Origin: Flavobacteriales bacterium
GTDB lineage: Bacteria; Bacteroidota; Bacteroidia; Flavobacteriales_D; Crocinitomicaceae
Assembly (NCBI GenBank): GCA_947462255.1
Contig: CANHOA010000011.1
Coordinates: forward strand, 32,387-96,386
Reading direction: 5' to 3'
DNA: 64,000 nt
Shown: in pieces, positions 1-9,959 of the stretch
How positions within the stretch are numbered: the first letter of the stretch is position 1
Layout of the letters: the number at the start of each line of letters is the position of its first letter
The notes under the pieces: model-generated
Database searches by the model: none
What the model was told of the DNA's origin: nothing
The model's input: only the letters and a program-made list of their open reading frames with translations
Program-made: the position numbers and the translations under genes

Positions 1-1509
1 CTCGTTAAAGTCGCCAAATGAAGATGAGTCATAATAGCGCCTTGGGGCACCAGCTAATCCAACAAAATGCATTGGGAAGAAAACACCGTAGGCTCCAATA
101 AGCGTAATCCAAAAATGCACATAACCCAATCGCAAGTTCATCATACGACCATACATTTTCGGAAACCAATGGTAAACACCTGCGAACATTCCAAATACAG
201 CAGACATTCCCATTACGATATGAAAGTGAGCAACCACAAAATATGTATCATGGATAGCAATATCTAAAGCCGAATCCGCTAAAATAATTCCTGTTACTCC
301 TCCTGTAATAAACGTAGAAACAAGTGCAATGGCAAATAACATAGCGGGTGTAAAAATCAATGATCCACGCCAAAGAGTTGTTAAATAATTAAACACTTTC
401 ACAGCAGAAGGAATGGCGATCAAAAGAGTGGTAAATACAAAGACGCTTCCTAGAAATGGGTTCATCCCTGTAATAAACATGTGGTGGCCCCAAACAATAA
501 AGGAAAGAAAGCCAATCGCTAAGATAGAACCAATCATTGCTTTATAACCGAAAATTGGCTTGCGCGAATTAGTCGCTATAATTTCAGAAGAAAGGCCTAA
601 TGCCGGTAATAATACAATGTATACTTCTGGATGTCCTAAAAACCAGAATAAGTGTTGGAACAATATCGGCGATCCACCATGGTTAGCGAGCATCTCTCCA
701 CCTACAATGATATCAGACAAGAAAAAACTAGTGCCAACTAGGCGATCCATCATTAAAAGAAGCGCCGCGGAAAGCAAAACAGGAAAGGAAAGTACTCCCA
801 AAATTGCCGTTACAAAAAATGTCCATATCGTCAATGGCATTCTAGTCATGGTCATCCCTTGAGTTCTTAAGTTAATTACTGTAACAATATAATTAAGGCT
901 TCCAATTAAAGAACCAGCAATAAAAATTGCCATCGACAAAAGCCATAATGTCATTCCCGTTCCAGATCCTGACATTGCTTGAGGGAGAGCAGATAGCGGC
1001 GGATAAATTGTCCATCCTGCCATAGCTGGTCCTGTCGAAATAAACAAAGAATAAAGCATGATCAATGAAGAAATTAAAAAGAACCAATAAGACAACATAT
1101 TCAAGAATCCGGATGCCATATCTCTTGCTCCTAATTGCAGCGGTATTAGTATGTTGGAAAATGTACCTGATAAACCACCAGTTAGGAGGAAAAATACCAT
1201 AATAGTACCATGGATGGTTACTAAACCAAGGTACATGTCTTCTTTTAATACTCCATTAGGTGCCCATTGTTCTCCGAGAAAAAAGGATAAAAAATCAGAG
1301 CTTTCACCCGGCCAAGCAAGCTGAATTCTGAACAAGACAGATAACAACATGGCAACGATTCCCATAAATACAGCAGTCATCAAAAACTGCTTACCGATCA
1401 TTTTATGATCCTGACTAAAAATGTACTTTGAAACAAATCCTTCTTCATGGTGATGTTCATCATGGTGCATGTCTGCGTGGTTGTGTTCGTCGTGTGCTAC
1501 TGAAGCCAT
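1..1509 (-). CDS. coxA: Cytochrome c oxidase subunit I (3' end outside window)
   Basis: Catalytic heme-copper subunit of an aa3-type terminal oxidase: it reduces O2 to water at the heme a3-CuB site and pumps protons across the inner membrane. The first 503 codons are present and the frame runs off the left edge, so the gene is partial. Visible landmarks are HPEVY near residue 293 (CuB histidine and cross-linked tyrosine), a GHH pair shortly after, and HFHIVMG near residue 428 (heme ligands). There are many hydrophobic segments. The start is the ATG at 1507-1509; the first 24 residues are soluble and hold eight histidines. It lies 42 bases downstream of coxB as the last visible gene of the act-cox operon. 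Family assignment is certain. Confidence 0.98.
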   Translation of the reverse strand, partial: MASVAHDEHNHADMHHDEHHHEEGFVSKYIFSQDHKMIGKQFLMTAVFMGIVAMLLSVLFRIQLAWPGESSDFLSFFLGEQWAPNGVLKEDMYLGLVTIHGTIMVFFLLTGGLSGTFSNILIPLQLGARDMASGFLNMLSYWFFLISSLIMLYSLFISTGPAMAGWTIYPPLSALPQAMSGSGTGMTLWLLSMAIFIAGSLIGSLNYIVTVINLRTQGMTMTRMPLTIWTFFVTAILGVLSFPVLLSAALLLMMDRLVGTSFFLSDIIVGGEMLANHGGSPILFQHLFWFLGHPEVYIVLLPALGLSSEIIATNSRKPIFGYKAMIGSILAIGFLSFIVWGHHMFITGMNPFLGSVFVFTTLLIAIPSAVKVFNYLTTLWRGSLIFTPAMLFAIALVSTFITGGVTGIILADSALDIAIHDTYFVVAHFHIVMGMSAVFGMFAGVYHWFPKMYGRMMNLRLGYVHFWITLIGAYGVFFPMHFVGLAGAPRRYYDSSSFGDFNE

Positions 1510-1551
1510 TTCTACTAATTTATATTAATAATTAATCTTTTAAAGTATCTA

Positions 1552-2775
1552 TTACATTTTTGCTGGCGCTTGATTAACTGGCGCAGCCTCAGCTATAGCG
1601 GGAAAATACTTTGCGCTGAACGTCTCTTTAGACTTTTGCTTCATCCAGCTATCAAATGATTTTTTATCCATAACTACAACAATCATTTTCATCTTATAAT
1701 GCGCACCACCACAAATTTTGTTGCACAATAAGACAAAATGAAACTTAGGGTCATTCATCTTTTTTCGCATCTGCTCGGTTGTCAGAATGGGTGTGAATTT
1801 CGTTCTTGTCGTCATCCCTGGAACATTGTTCATTTGAGCACGAAACTGAGGAAAATATGCCGAATGTATTACGTCTTTCGCTCTAAAATTGAATTCGTAG
1901 GGCTGATTGACACATAAGTAAAGCGTATCTTTTTGAATAATATCATCCCACGCAGAATTATCTAGGGCTTTGGAATGATGGCCCTTCATTTGAAACAACA
2001 AGCGCAACAAACGTTCCTTCCTTGATAAATCGGTACGCAAGGCATTCATTGTTGAATCATTTAAAACAGTATCTCTATTGTTTAAAATTCGTTGAAGTGC
2101 ATCAATACCAGAAGGGCCTTCTAACATTATACGTATTGAGGTGTCAATAGTATTAGATGTAAGAAGAGCTAATTCATTATTATCGGTTGTTAATTTATAA
2201 TCATGACGACCTAAAACATTATCTGCTCCTGAATACCTTGCAGTCCAATCAAACTGCTTAGAAAAAAGCTCAATTCTAACTGCATCACTTCCTGACATTG
2301 CTGTTAATTTATTCCAAGACTTTAAACCAAGAATGATAATTACCGCCATAACTACTGCAGGTACAATTGTCCATATCAACTCAAGCTTATTATTGTGAGG
2401 ATAATAATATGCTTTTACGCCTGGTTTACGCACGTATTTGAAAGAAAAATAAAACAGTAGAAAATTTGTAAAGAAAAAGATGATGAGAATAATCACAAAA
2501 TTTAAATTTAATAACCAATCTGTTTCAACCCCTTCATTAGAAGCAGCAACGCCACGGCCTGTCCAGCCATACTTAATCATTAAATAAATAAGTCCCAAAA
2601 ATTGAAAAATCATAAAAATAAGCATCATCCTAGCATTAAGGACATTGTCTCTATTCGACACTTCGTTTTCACCAGTTTTTCGCAACTTAGAGGATAACTC
2701 ATACACCCTTACTAGTTGAGATATGGCAATGGTTCCTAAAATTACTGCAATTAAAATAATTAATTTATTTTCCAT
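1552..2775 (-). CDS. coxB: Cytochrome c oxidase subunit II
   Basis: Carries the binuclear CuA centre that accepts electrons from cytochrome c and passes them to subunit I. At 407 residues it is longer than the usual 250-350. Hydrophobic segments lie near residues 4-20, 50-68, 90-112 and 127-150. The CuA ligands are all visible: His304 (in DVIHSAY), then C351-x3-C355-x3-H359-x2-M362. About 50 extra charged residues (roughly 205-280) sit between the strand after the last membrane segment and the CuA histidine. No fused cytochrome c domain is present, so an external donor such as ActE or the N-terminal domain of ActA is likely. It lies between actF and coxA in one operon. Confidence 0.97.
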   Translation of the reverse strand: MENKLIILIAVILGTIAISQLVRVYELSSKLRKTGENEVSNRDNVLNARMMLIFMIFQFLGLIYLMIKYGWTGRGVAASNEGVETDWLLNLNFVIILIIFFFTNFLLFYFSFKYVRKPGVKAYYYPHNNKLELIWTIVPAVVMAVIIILGLKSWNKLTAMSGSDAVRIELFSKQFDWTARYSGADNVLGRHDYKLTTDNNELALLTSNTIDTSIRIMLEGPSGIDALQRILNNRDTVLNDSTMNALRTDLSRKERLLRLLFQMKGHHSKALDNSAWDDIIQKDTLYLCVNQPYEFNFRAKDVIHSAYFPQFRAQMNNVPGMTTRTKFTPILTTEQMRKKMNDPKFHFVLLCNKICGGAHYKMKMIVVVMDKKSFDSWMKQKSKETFSAKYFPAIAEAAPVNQAPAKM

Positions 2776-2796
2776 TTGTTCTTCAATTATTTTTTA

Positions 2797-3984
2797 TCAA
2801 ATTTCATGGTGAATACTTTCGTCCAAAAACGGATGATTCACCGGTGTTAGCGGCGCTTTTGTTAAATTTCTTAATACTACAAAGATAAATCCTCCAAGTA
2901 CCATAAGAGCCATTCCGATTTCAATAAAACCAATAGTGGCATTTGATCCAAGGGAACCTGCTGAAACCATAATATAAACATCTAGCCAATGCCCTGCTAA
3001 GATTATGAGTCCAACAAATGTTAAAATTCCAAAATTACGTTTCGCGTCTCTTGACATGAGAATAAGCATTGGGAAAGCGAAATTTATAATAAACATAGCA
3101 AAGTAAAGCACTTTAAAGTTTTCGATACGCATTACGAAATAGGTTACTTCTTCACCAATATTTGCATACCAAATAAGCATGAATTGCGAAAACCATAAAT
3201 ACGACCACAGAAAAGATGTAGCAAAGGTCCATTTACCTAAGTCATGAATATGTGAATCATTAACCTTAGGGAGATACCCTAGCTTTTTCAAATACATGGT
3301 TGTAATAACGAGAACGACCATAGACGAGCACCACATTCCTGCGAAAGTATACCACCCATAAAGAGTAGAAAACCAATGTACATCAATTGACATTAACCAA
3401 TCCCATGCTGAAGTTGAACTGAAAACAGCGAAGAACACTAAAAACATCGCTCCCCTCTTATAATTTTTAAAGTGTAAATCTGTACCTCCGCGAAGATCTT
3501 CTTCAATAGATCGTTTTTTAAATCCTCTAAGAAACAAGAAATACGTTGTGAAATAAATCAATGTTCTTATCCAAAAGAACCAGACATTAAGATAAGCAGA
3601 TTTCCCCTGAATGATTTCATCATGCTTAACCACTTCACTATCCATCCAAATGTAGATGTGAGCACCATCTAAAATTGTAATAATTAATAAAGCAAATCCC
3701 AACAGAGCCATGCCATAAGGAAGAAATCCAGCTACAGCCTCAATAACTCTTTTAACAGAAGCATACCAACCAGATTCCGTTGCGTAATTTAACGCTAAAA
3801 AGAATAAAGCGCCAAGACCTAAAGCGAAGAAGAAAAACCCATTAATTAAGCCATTGGTTAATATTCGGGTAACGAAATGAGCATCGTTGTAGCCCATCAC
3901 AACGCCAACTATTAGCATTGCTAAACCAGCGAGAACAATAAAACGTATTGTTTTTTTGGATTCCGGTGTAATGTTAAATTCCAT
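2797..3984 (-). CDS. actF: Alternative complex III subunit ActF (quinol:cytochrome c oxidoreductase)
   Basis: Integral membrane subunit of alternative complex III, which oxidises menaquinol and reduces c-type cytochromes in place of a bc1 complex. The 395-residue protein is almost entirely hydrophobic with about ten predicted transmembrane helices, typical of ActF. In structurally known complexes ActF packs beside ActC and resembles its second half. It contains the family-typical region around STSAWDWLMS and a histidine-containing acidic C-terminal tail. The start ATG at 3982-3984 lies 8 bases after the actE stop, so the two are co-transcribed. Identity rests on sequence character and on its exact position in the actABCDEF order. 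Confidence 0.95.
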   Translation of the reverse strand: MEFNITPESKKTIRFIVLAGLAMLIVGVVMGYNDAHFVTRILTNGLINGFFFFALGLGALFFLALNYATESGWYASVKRVIEAVAGFLPYGMALLGFALLIITILDGAHIYIWMDSEVVKHDEIIQGKSAYLNVWFFWIRTLIYFTTYFLFLRGFKKRSIEEDLRGGTDLHFKNYKRGAMFLVFFAVFSSTSAWDWLMSIDVHWFSTLYGWYTFAGMWCSSMVVLVITTMYLKKLGYLPKVNDSHIHDLGKWTFATSFLWSYLWFSQFMLIWYANIGEEVTYFVMRIENFKVLYFAMFIINFAFPMLILMSRDAKRNFGILTFVGLIILAGHWLDVYIMVSAGSLGSNATIGFIEIGMALMVLGGFIFVVLRNLTKAPLTPVNHPFLDESIHHEI

Positions 3985-3992
3985 GCCTATTA

Positions 3993-4742
3993 TTATTTCG
4001 TTTTAGTTGCTGATGAATCACTAATTGCTTTTGTTTTTGGATTCCCACTTTCATCAAATTTACCATAATCAGGATTTTGAAATTGGCGAACATAGTGAAC
4101 AAGTGTCCAAATTTCTTTTTTAGACACTAAAGAATTATGAGCACCCATCATTCCTTTACCATAATAAATGGAGTAAAAAATTTGTCCATCAGAAAGGCTC
4201 GATCTATCGGCATAAGCTGGGACACCTACATAAGCGCCACTTAAAACCATTGGTCCATTTCCATCACCTTTTTCACCATGACAATGTTGACACATTGCCG
4301 TATACAATTCTTTACCTTTCATTAACATTTCACTGCTATTTTTGTTCGTCAAAACCAATGGGTTTATATCCTTTGCTGCCAGAGCATACTCATCTGCCAA
4401 ACTAAAATCAAATCCATATAAGCCATGTGTTTCTCTAAAACTAATGTTAGCTTTTCGAATATATGGTAACATAAAACTTATGTCAACACTATCCTTCTTT
4501 CCTCCATAATATGGAACAGTATGACTTGGTGGCGTTAGGGCAGATAGTGCCATTTTATACTTCATATTTTCTCTCCCTCGTATTTCACCGTAATCAACAT
4601 AGGGCTCAATGGATGGTGTTCTGTACATATCAGGCATGTATTCCAATCCGGAACTATCTGGATTAGAAACACAAGAGCCTAAACCCAACAATATAATAGT
4701 TACAGCTGTGATATGAATAACAAAAACTAGCGGTCTTCTCAT
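3993..4742 (-). CDS. actE: Alternative complex III subunit ActE, monoheme cytochrome c lipoprotein
   Basis: Periplasm-facing monoheme cytochrome c of alternative complex III, proposed in the family to pass electrons on to the oxidase. The first 24 residues form a lipoprotein signal ending in LGSC (Cys24), so the protein should be lipid-anchored. A single heme motif CQHCH begins at residue 151, followed by the usual GDGNGPM segment. A Met-Met pair at about residues 198-199 supplies a plausible distal ligand. Length (249) is normal for ActE in Bacteroidota. It sits between actD and actF with short spacers (20 and 8 bases). Confidence 0.96.
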   Translation of the reverse strand: MRRPLVFVIHITAVTIILLGLGSCVSNPDSSGLEYMPDMYRTPSIEPYVDYGEIRGRENMKYKMALSALTPPSHTVPYYGGKKDSVDISFMLPYIRKANISFRETHGLYGFDFSLADEYALAAKDINPLVLTNKNSSEMLMKGKELYTAMCQHCHGEKGDGNGPMVLSGAYVGVPAYADRSSLSDGQIFYSIYYGKGMMGAHNSLVSKKEIWTLVHYVRQFQNPDYGKFDESGNPKTKAISDSSATKTK

Positions 4743-4762
4743 CTTTTATTTAGTTAATTCGC

Positions 4763-5299
4763 TTACTTAATCTCTTTTTTATCAATTTCGACAAATCCAG
4801 TATTTTTCAGTATTTCATCAATATCCTTTTCACTAGAATTAAGGTTGTCTGACATTCTTATTTCCATTACAAAACGATCATCGGTAGTCCTCGGGTCAGG
4901 GTTTTGAGCTGGCATCCCGGGCAATGTTTTATTGGCTAATAAGTAGGTAATTGCCATGCCGTGAGCAGCACAAAGAACTGTAAATTCGAAAGTTACAGGA
5001 ACAAAAGCCAACATATTTTCCAAATAACTAAAGTTTGGCTTCCCACCTATGTTCATTGGCCAATCTGTTACCATGAAGAAACGCATTCCTACTGTGGCCA
5101 GCATTAAACCCGTTAGGCCATATAAAAAAGCCATAATTCCTAAGCGAGTATTTTTAATGCCAATTATGGGGTCAATTCCGTGGATCGGAAATGGGCTAAA
5201 TACCTCCGCTATTTTTATTCCTTTTGACACAAGTACTTTAGCGCCGTCTTTTAGCACTTCCTCGTCATCGTACATAACATAAATTACTTTCTCTGCCAT
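4763..5299 (-). CDS. actD: Alternative complex III subunit ActD (DUF3341)
   Basis: DUF3341-family membrane subunit of alternative complex III with two transmembrane helices (roughly residues 55-75 and 98-120). The N-terminal ~50 residues form a soluble domain containing VMYDDEEVL and a family-typical EVFSPFPIHGID segment. The 178-residue length is normal. The acidic C-terminal tail after about residue 150 (NSSEKDIDEILKNTG) is probably cytoplasmic. It is placed between actC (14-base spacer) and actE, matching the conserved gene order. The role is structural, as known for the family; no cofactor ligands are visible. Confidence 0.95.
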   Translation of the reverse strand: MAEKVIYVMYDDEEVLKDGAKVLVSKGIKIAEVFSPFPIHGIDPIIGIKNTRLGIMAFLYGLTGLMLATVGMRFFMVTDWPMNIGGKPNFSYLENMLAFVPVTFEFTVLCAAHGMAITYLLANKTLPGMPAQNPDPRTTDDRFVMEIRMSDNLNSSEKDIDEILKNTGFVEIDKKEIK

Positions 5300-5313
5300 C
5301 TCGATATTGCGTA

Positions 5314-6702
5314 TTAATGGTGTTTATGATAATCTGGTGCCTCCTTATAAGACTGCCCCGAACCTTTTAAAATTGTTTTAATTTCATTAAGTGCCAACAC
5401 TGGAAAATACCTTGCAAACAATAAAAAGAAGACAAAGAAAATACCAATAGTGCCAATATATACCCCGATATCAATATGACTCGGATAATGCATGCTCCAA
5501 GCAGAAGGTAAATAATCCCTATGAATTGACGTAACGATGATTACATATCGCTCAAACCACATCCCTATATTTACAACAATGGAGATAAAGAAAGTAAATA
5601 GCAAGCTTCTTCTTAATTTTCTAATCCACATGAGCTGAGGAGAAATAACATTACACGTCATCATCGACCAATATGCCCACCAATATGGTCCCGTAGCTCT
5701 GTTTAAAAATGCATATGCTTCATATTCAACCCCCGAATACCATGAAATAAATAATTCAGTAATGTAAGCTGTACCAACGATAGAACCCGTTACCATAATA
5801 ACGATATTCATATACTCAACATGTTTTGTATGGATATAAGCCTCTAAGCCCATAGCCTTTCTCATTACTAACAAAAGAGTTTGCACCATGGCGAATCCAG
5901 AAAAAACAGCTCCCGCAACAAAATACGGAGGGAAAATAGTCGTATGCCAACCTGGTACAATAGACGTAGCAAAATCGAAAGATACAATTGAGTGAACAGA
6001 GAATACGAGTGGCGTTGCAAGTCCGGCCAATACCAGAGAAACCGTCTCAAACCTATTCCAATGCTTTGCTCTACCTGACCAACCAAATGATAATATAGAA
6101 TACATCTTTTTAGATACAGGCTTTTTAGCGCGGTCACGAATGGTTGCAAAATCCGGGATAAGACCAATATACCAAAATACTAAGGATACGGATAAATATG
6201 TTGAAATAGCGAATACATCCCACAGTAAGGGAGAGTTAAAGTTTACCCATAAAGAACCAAATTGATTTGGAAGAGGAAGTACCCAATATCCTACCCACAA
6301 ACGACCCATGTGAATCAATGGGAAGAGACCAGCCATAAATACGGCGAAAATAGTCATTGCTTCTGCAGAACGATTAATTGCCATTCTCCATTTTTGCCTA
6401 AATAAAAGTAAAACTGCGGAAATTAAAGTGCCTGCGTGACCAATACCAACCCACCAAACAAAATTCGTGATATCCCATGCCCAACCTATCGTTTTGTTTA
6501 ATCCCCAAACTCCAATTCCTGTTCCCAATAAATAAACGATACAACCAATTCCGTATAAAGCAATTATTAGCGCAATGCCAAATAAAATATACCACATTCG
6601 TGGCGCTTTATCTTCGATAGGTCGACATACGTCTTCTGTTACATCGTGGTAACTTTTGTGACCTAGTATAAGTGGTTCTCTAATCGCTGCTTCTTTTTGC
6701 AT
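5314..6702 (-). CDS. actC: Alternative complex III subunit ActC (NrfD/PsrC-like)
   Basis: NrfD/PsrC-type polytopic membrane subunit that forms the quinol-binding site of alternative complex III together with ActB. The 462 residues contain about ten transmembrane segments. The N-terminus carries REPLILGHKSYHDVTEDV, a motif position conserved in ActC proteins, and the helices hold charged and histidine residues expected for a quinol/proton path (for example IGHAGTLISA and the HSIVSFDFA segment). The soluble His-containing C-terminus ends in YHKHH. It follows actB by 17 bases. Assignment is secure from family character and operon context. Confidence 0.96.
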   Translation of the reverse strand: MQKEAAIREPLILGHKSYHDVTEDVCRPIEDKAPRMWYILFGIALIIALYGIGCIVYLLGTGIGVWGLNKTIGWAWDITNFVWWVGIGHAGTLISAVLLLFRQKWRMAINRSAEAMTIFAVFMAGLFPLIHMGRLWVGYWVLPLPNQFGSLWVNFNSPLLWDVFAISTYLSVSLVFWYIGLIPDFATIRDRAKKPVSKKMYSILSFGWSGRAKHWNRFETVSLVLAGLATPLVFSVHSIVSFDFATSIVPGWHTTIFPPYFVAGAVFSGFAMVQTLLLVMRKAMGLEAYIHTKHVEYMNIVIMVTGSIVGTAYITELFISWYSGVEYEAYAFLNRATGPYWWAYWSMMTCNVISPQLMWIRKLRRSLLFTFFISIVVNIGMWFERYVIIVTSIHRDYLPSAWSMHYPSHIDIGVYIGTIGIFFVFFLLFARYFPVLALNEIKTILKGSGQSYKEAPDYHKHH

Positions 6703-6719
6703 GCTATATCAATTTACTA

Positions 6720-9700
6720 TTAATGATGCGCTTTTTTTTCTTCGTGGTGAGCAGGGGTTTTAGCTACCTGCAAACTTGCTAATAAATCATTTTCTTCATT
6801 CCTAACCTTTACTTTATACCAAACATTTGGTTTTACACCAATCTCTTCTAATGCTTGGTAAGCTCTATCGTTTTTAGAACTAGAATATACGGCGGATTTA
6901 ACATCGTTCCAATCTCCAACCACAATGGCGTTAGTAGGACAGGCATCCGAACAAGCTGTGGCAAATTCACCATCTTGTATTGTTCTAGATTCTTTTTTAG
7001 CTACTAATTTTGTTGCCTGAATTCGTTGAACGCAGAAAGAACACTTCTCCATTACTCCTCGAGTTCTTACGGTAACATCTGGATTTAAAACCATTCTGCC
7101 TAGATCGTCCTGTGCAGGATTGACCTCCGTAAATTTCTTGTAAGAAGGATAGTTGAACCAATTGAATCTTCTTACTTTATAAGGACAGTTATTTGCGCAA
7201 TATCGAGTTCCGATACAACGATTATAAGCCATTTGATTTAAGCCTTCATTACTATGTGTTGTTGCTGCAACAGGACAAACCGTTTCACAAGGCGCATGAT
7301 TACAATGATGACACATCATCGGCATATGAATCACTTTTGGATTTTCCGCAGCGATTTCCGCTTTATCATAACTAAACGTATCCTTGTCTTTTCGCTGACC
7401 TATAGTAGCTTCTTCATCAGAGGCGAAATACCGATCAATTCTCAACCAGTGCATCTCACGTCCACGTCTTACCTCATCTTTTCCAACAACAGGAACGTTG
7501 TTTTCTGATTGACACGCTATTAAACAAGAACCACAACCGATGCAAGACGACAAGTCAACAGTCATTCCCCATCGATGACCAATTTTCTCTACCGGATGAG
7601 CATCCCAAAGGTCAAATTCGCTATTAGGAACTTCTTCATGGTGTCCTTCGCTATTTAATTTTTGAAGGGTATGTGCTGGATTATATGCTTCCTTTCCTTT
7701 TTGAGTAAATATTGGCAAGGTTGTTTCACGAACGATGGAATGTCTTGCCATCACTGTGTGATGAATTTGAGTGGCTGCAATCGAATAGCTTCCTTCCTCT
7801 TTTGAAAGCTTACCAATAACATCATAGTTTAAACAACCGTTTTCATTAGAAACAAATCGGAAAACATTTACTCCAATAGGTTTTAATGTCCCGTTAGCGT
7901 CTACTGCATGACCGCCGTATTCTTTCGTTTGGAAGGCTGCTTTTCCGATAACCTCCCCGTTTGCTCCACGTCCATATCCAACTGCAATACCTATTGTTTT
8001 TAACGCTTGGCCTGGCAATGGATATACTGGAAGGGTTACTTTATTTCCATTTACAGTAACTGTTGCTAGACTTAATCCGTGCTCTTGATCATACGTAGTA
8101 ACAAACCCTTGGCTTTTCATTTCAACCGGATTCATTGTAATGTAATTATCCCAAGTCGCCTTTGTTATTGGATCTGGCATTTCTTGAAGCCAAGGATTAT
8201 TGGCCTGACGACCGTCACCAATGGCACTTTTTTGATATAAAATAACTTCTAGGTCGCTTGAAGCTGGCAAATTAGTTACGTTACCCTCTTTAAACGCTGT
8301 TAATGTATTCACTTCACCAGTTATAGCCTCACAACTATTATGTGTAGAATAAGCGAAATCTCCCATTGGGAAACGCTTTTCATAATTTTCTTTCACTAGG
8401 TTGTAGGCCGTTTGCGAATCTTTGCCTAAACGAATTGATTTTCCAGCCCAAACGGAAAACGTTTCAATAATTGATGCTGTATCGTGAAGTGGGCGAATCG
8501 TTGGCTGCGCTATTGCGTAATGATTATTTGTAGGCATATAGTCAGCCCAGGTCTCTAAAGCATGATGATCAGGACAAATATATGTACATAAACTTGCTGT
8601 TTCGTCTGAATAAGCAGCAAAAGAAATTGATGTTTTAATATTTTTTAGGGCTTTTCCAAAAGCTTCGCCATTAGGTAAAGAATAAACAGGATTTACTCCT
8701 AAAAACATAAGGGCATCTGGACCTTTTCCTGAAATGACATCGGCTGCCAAAGTAATTACTTTTGCATCATCCGATTTAAATAACTTGAGGTCATTGCTTA
8801 AGTCGATGGTTGTACCATAGGCTCCCAACAACTGATTTAATTGATTGGTTAATAATTGCAGACCCGTATTATTTGAACCACAAACCACCAATGACTTAGC
8901 TTTAGAACTCTTTAAAGATAAAAGTGCTTGATCAGCAATTTTCTTCGTCGCGCTATCCAAATCAGATTTTACAGCACATTTTCCGTTAAGACCTTTAATT
9001 AAATAGGATAAAACAGCTGCATATTCGGACGGCTTTGCCATGGCTCTATAATCAGCATTAGATCCTGCCAACGACATAAACGATTCAAATTGAAAATGCT
9101 TTGACATCGATTTTGAATCTGGATTTCTCGTTAATCCGTATTGCTTTGTATATTCAGTAGCTAACAACCAAGTGCCTAAAAAATCAGCGCCGATGCTAAC
9201 AATAGTTTGCGCTTTCGAGAAATTATAACTTGGGATAACTGCTGCACCAAAATTTTGAGCGTTTGCATTTCGAATAGCTGAATAAGAAACCGCATCATAT
9301 TGAATGTGATTGAATGTCTGACCATTAGCACTCAAAGTCATAGACATATCATTGATTTGCTTTTGAAGCGTAGGGCTAATGATAGTGTTCGAAAGTAATG
9401 TTACGGACTTTGCACTTTTTAAAGACTTAGTAATTGAGCCATCAACAGTTGCCCATGATACCGAATTTCCTTTTTCCATCGGGCCCGTTAAACGTGCGCT
9501 GTCGTATAAACCTAAAATGGAAGCAATAATTTGAGGGTTTACAGCACCTTTTGTTAAACCAAAGTCTTTGTTTCCTTTAATAAAAATTGGGCGACCTTCT
9601 CTTGTTTTTACTAGAATACTAGCATAAGAAGAACCATCATAATAAGTTGAAGCGTACCATGTCGGCATGCCTGGCGTAACATGTTCCGGCTTCACAACAT

Positions 9701-9935
9701 ATGGAACAGCCTTTGTTACAGGCGCCTCACAAGCAGCTAATGTTGCAGCGGCAACAGAGAAGCCTAAAAACTTTAAAAAATCTCTTCTTCCCGTCGAGGT
9801 TTCGTCTAAATTATCGCTTGATAAAAAAGCTTCTACCGTTTGTTGAGAAGGAAACTCGTTCTCTTTATGCTTAATAAACTCAGGTGTTTCCTTTAGTTCT
9901 TCAAGACCTTTCCAATATTTTCTTGCCATTCCCAT
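6720..9935 (-). CDS. actB: Alternative complex III subunit ActB, molybdopterin-like plus Fe-S domains
   Basis: Large peripheral subunit of alternative complex III. The first ~70 residues hold a twin-arginine signal (TGRRDFLKFLG, residues 48-58) ending in a possible lipobox at Cys69. Residues ~75-780 resemble the molybdopterin oxidoreductase fold, which in this family is known to lack the cofactor. Residues ~790-1010 form a ferredoxin-like domain with four cysteine clusters: CIGCGSCLIAC, CHHCNHAPCETVC, CIGTRYCANNC, and CSFC with CSDAC; these carry [Fe-S] clusters relaying electrons from quinol to the ActA hemes. At 1071 residues it is normal length. Two in-frame ATGs lie close together (9935 and 9929); the second gives MARKYW and could equally be the start. 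Confidence 0.96.
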   Translation of the reverse strand: MGMARKYWKGLEELKETPEFIKHKENEFPSQQTVEAFLSSDNLDETSTGRRDFLKFLGFSVAAATLAACEAPVTKAVPYVVKPEHVTPGMPTWYASTYYDGSSYASILVKTREGRPIFIKGNKDFGLTKGAVNPQIIASILGLYDSARLTGPMEKGNSVSWATVDGSITKSLKSAKSVTLLSNTIISPTLQKQINDMSMTLSANGQTFNHIQYDAVSYSAIRNANAQNFGAAVIPSYNFSKAQTIVSIGADFLGTWLLATEYTKQYGLTRNPDSKSMSKHFQFESFMSLAGSNADYRAMAKPSEYAAVLSYLIKGLNGKCAVKSDLDSATKKIADQALLSLKSSKAKSLVVCGSNNTGLQLLTNQLNQLLGAYGTTIDLSNDLKLFKSDDAKVITLAADVISGKGPDALMFLGVNPVYSLPNGEAFGKALKNIKTSISFAAYSDETASLCTYICPDHHALETWADYMPTNNHYAIAQPTIRPLHDTASIIETFSVWAGKSIRLGKDSQTAYNLVKENYEKRFPMGDFAYSTHNSCEAITGEVNTLTAFKEGNVTNLPASSDLEVILYQKSAIGDGRQANNPWLQEMPDPITKATWDNYITMNPVEMKSQGFVTTYDQEHGLSLATVTVNGNKVTLPVYPLPGQALKTIGIAVGYGRGANGEVIGKAAFQTKEYGGHAVDANGTLKPIGVNVFRFVSNENGCLNYDVIGKLSKEEGSYSIAATQIHHTVMARHSIVRETTLPIFTQKGKEAYNPAHTLQKLNSEGHHEEVPNSEFDLWDAHPVEKIGHRWGMTVDLSSCIGCGSCLIACQSENNVPVVGKDEVRRGREMHWLRIDRYFASDEEATIGQRKDKDTFSYDKAEIAAENPKVIHMPMMCHHCNHAPCETVCPVAATTHSNEGLNQMAYNRCIGTRYCANNCPYKVRRFNWFNYPSYKKFTEVNPAQDDLGRMVLNPDVTVRTRGVMEKCSFCVQRIQATKLVAKKESRTIQDGEFATACSDACPTNAIVVGDWNDVKSAVYSSSKNDRAYQALEEIGVKPNVWYKVKVRNEENDLLASLQVAKTPAHHEEKKAHH

Positions 9936-9959
9936 GTTTTTCTGACTATGACCTAATTA

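Noticed and set aside
560..862. Plus-strand 100-codon frame inside coxA
   Set aside because: It is antisense to a well-conserved part of coxA and has no recognisable features; the same applies to other frames lying opposite real genes.
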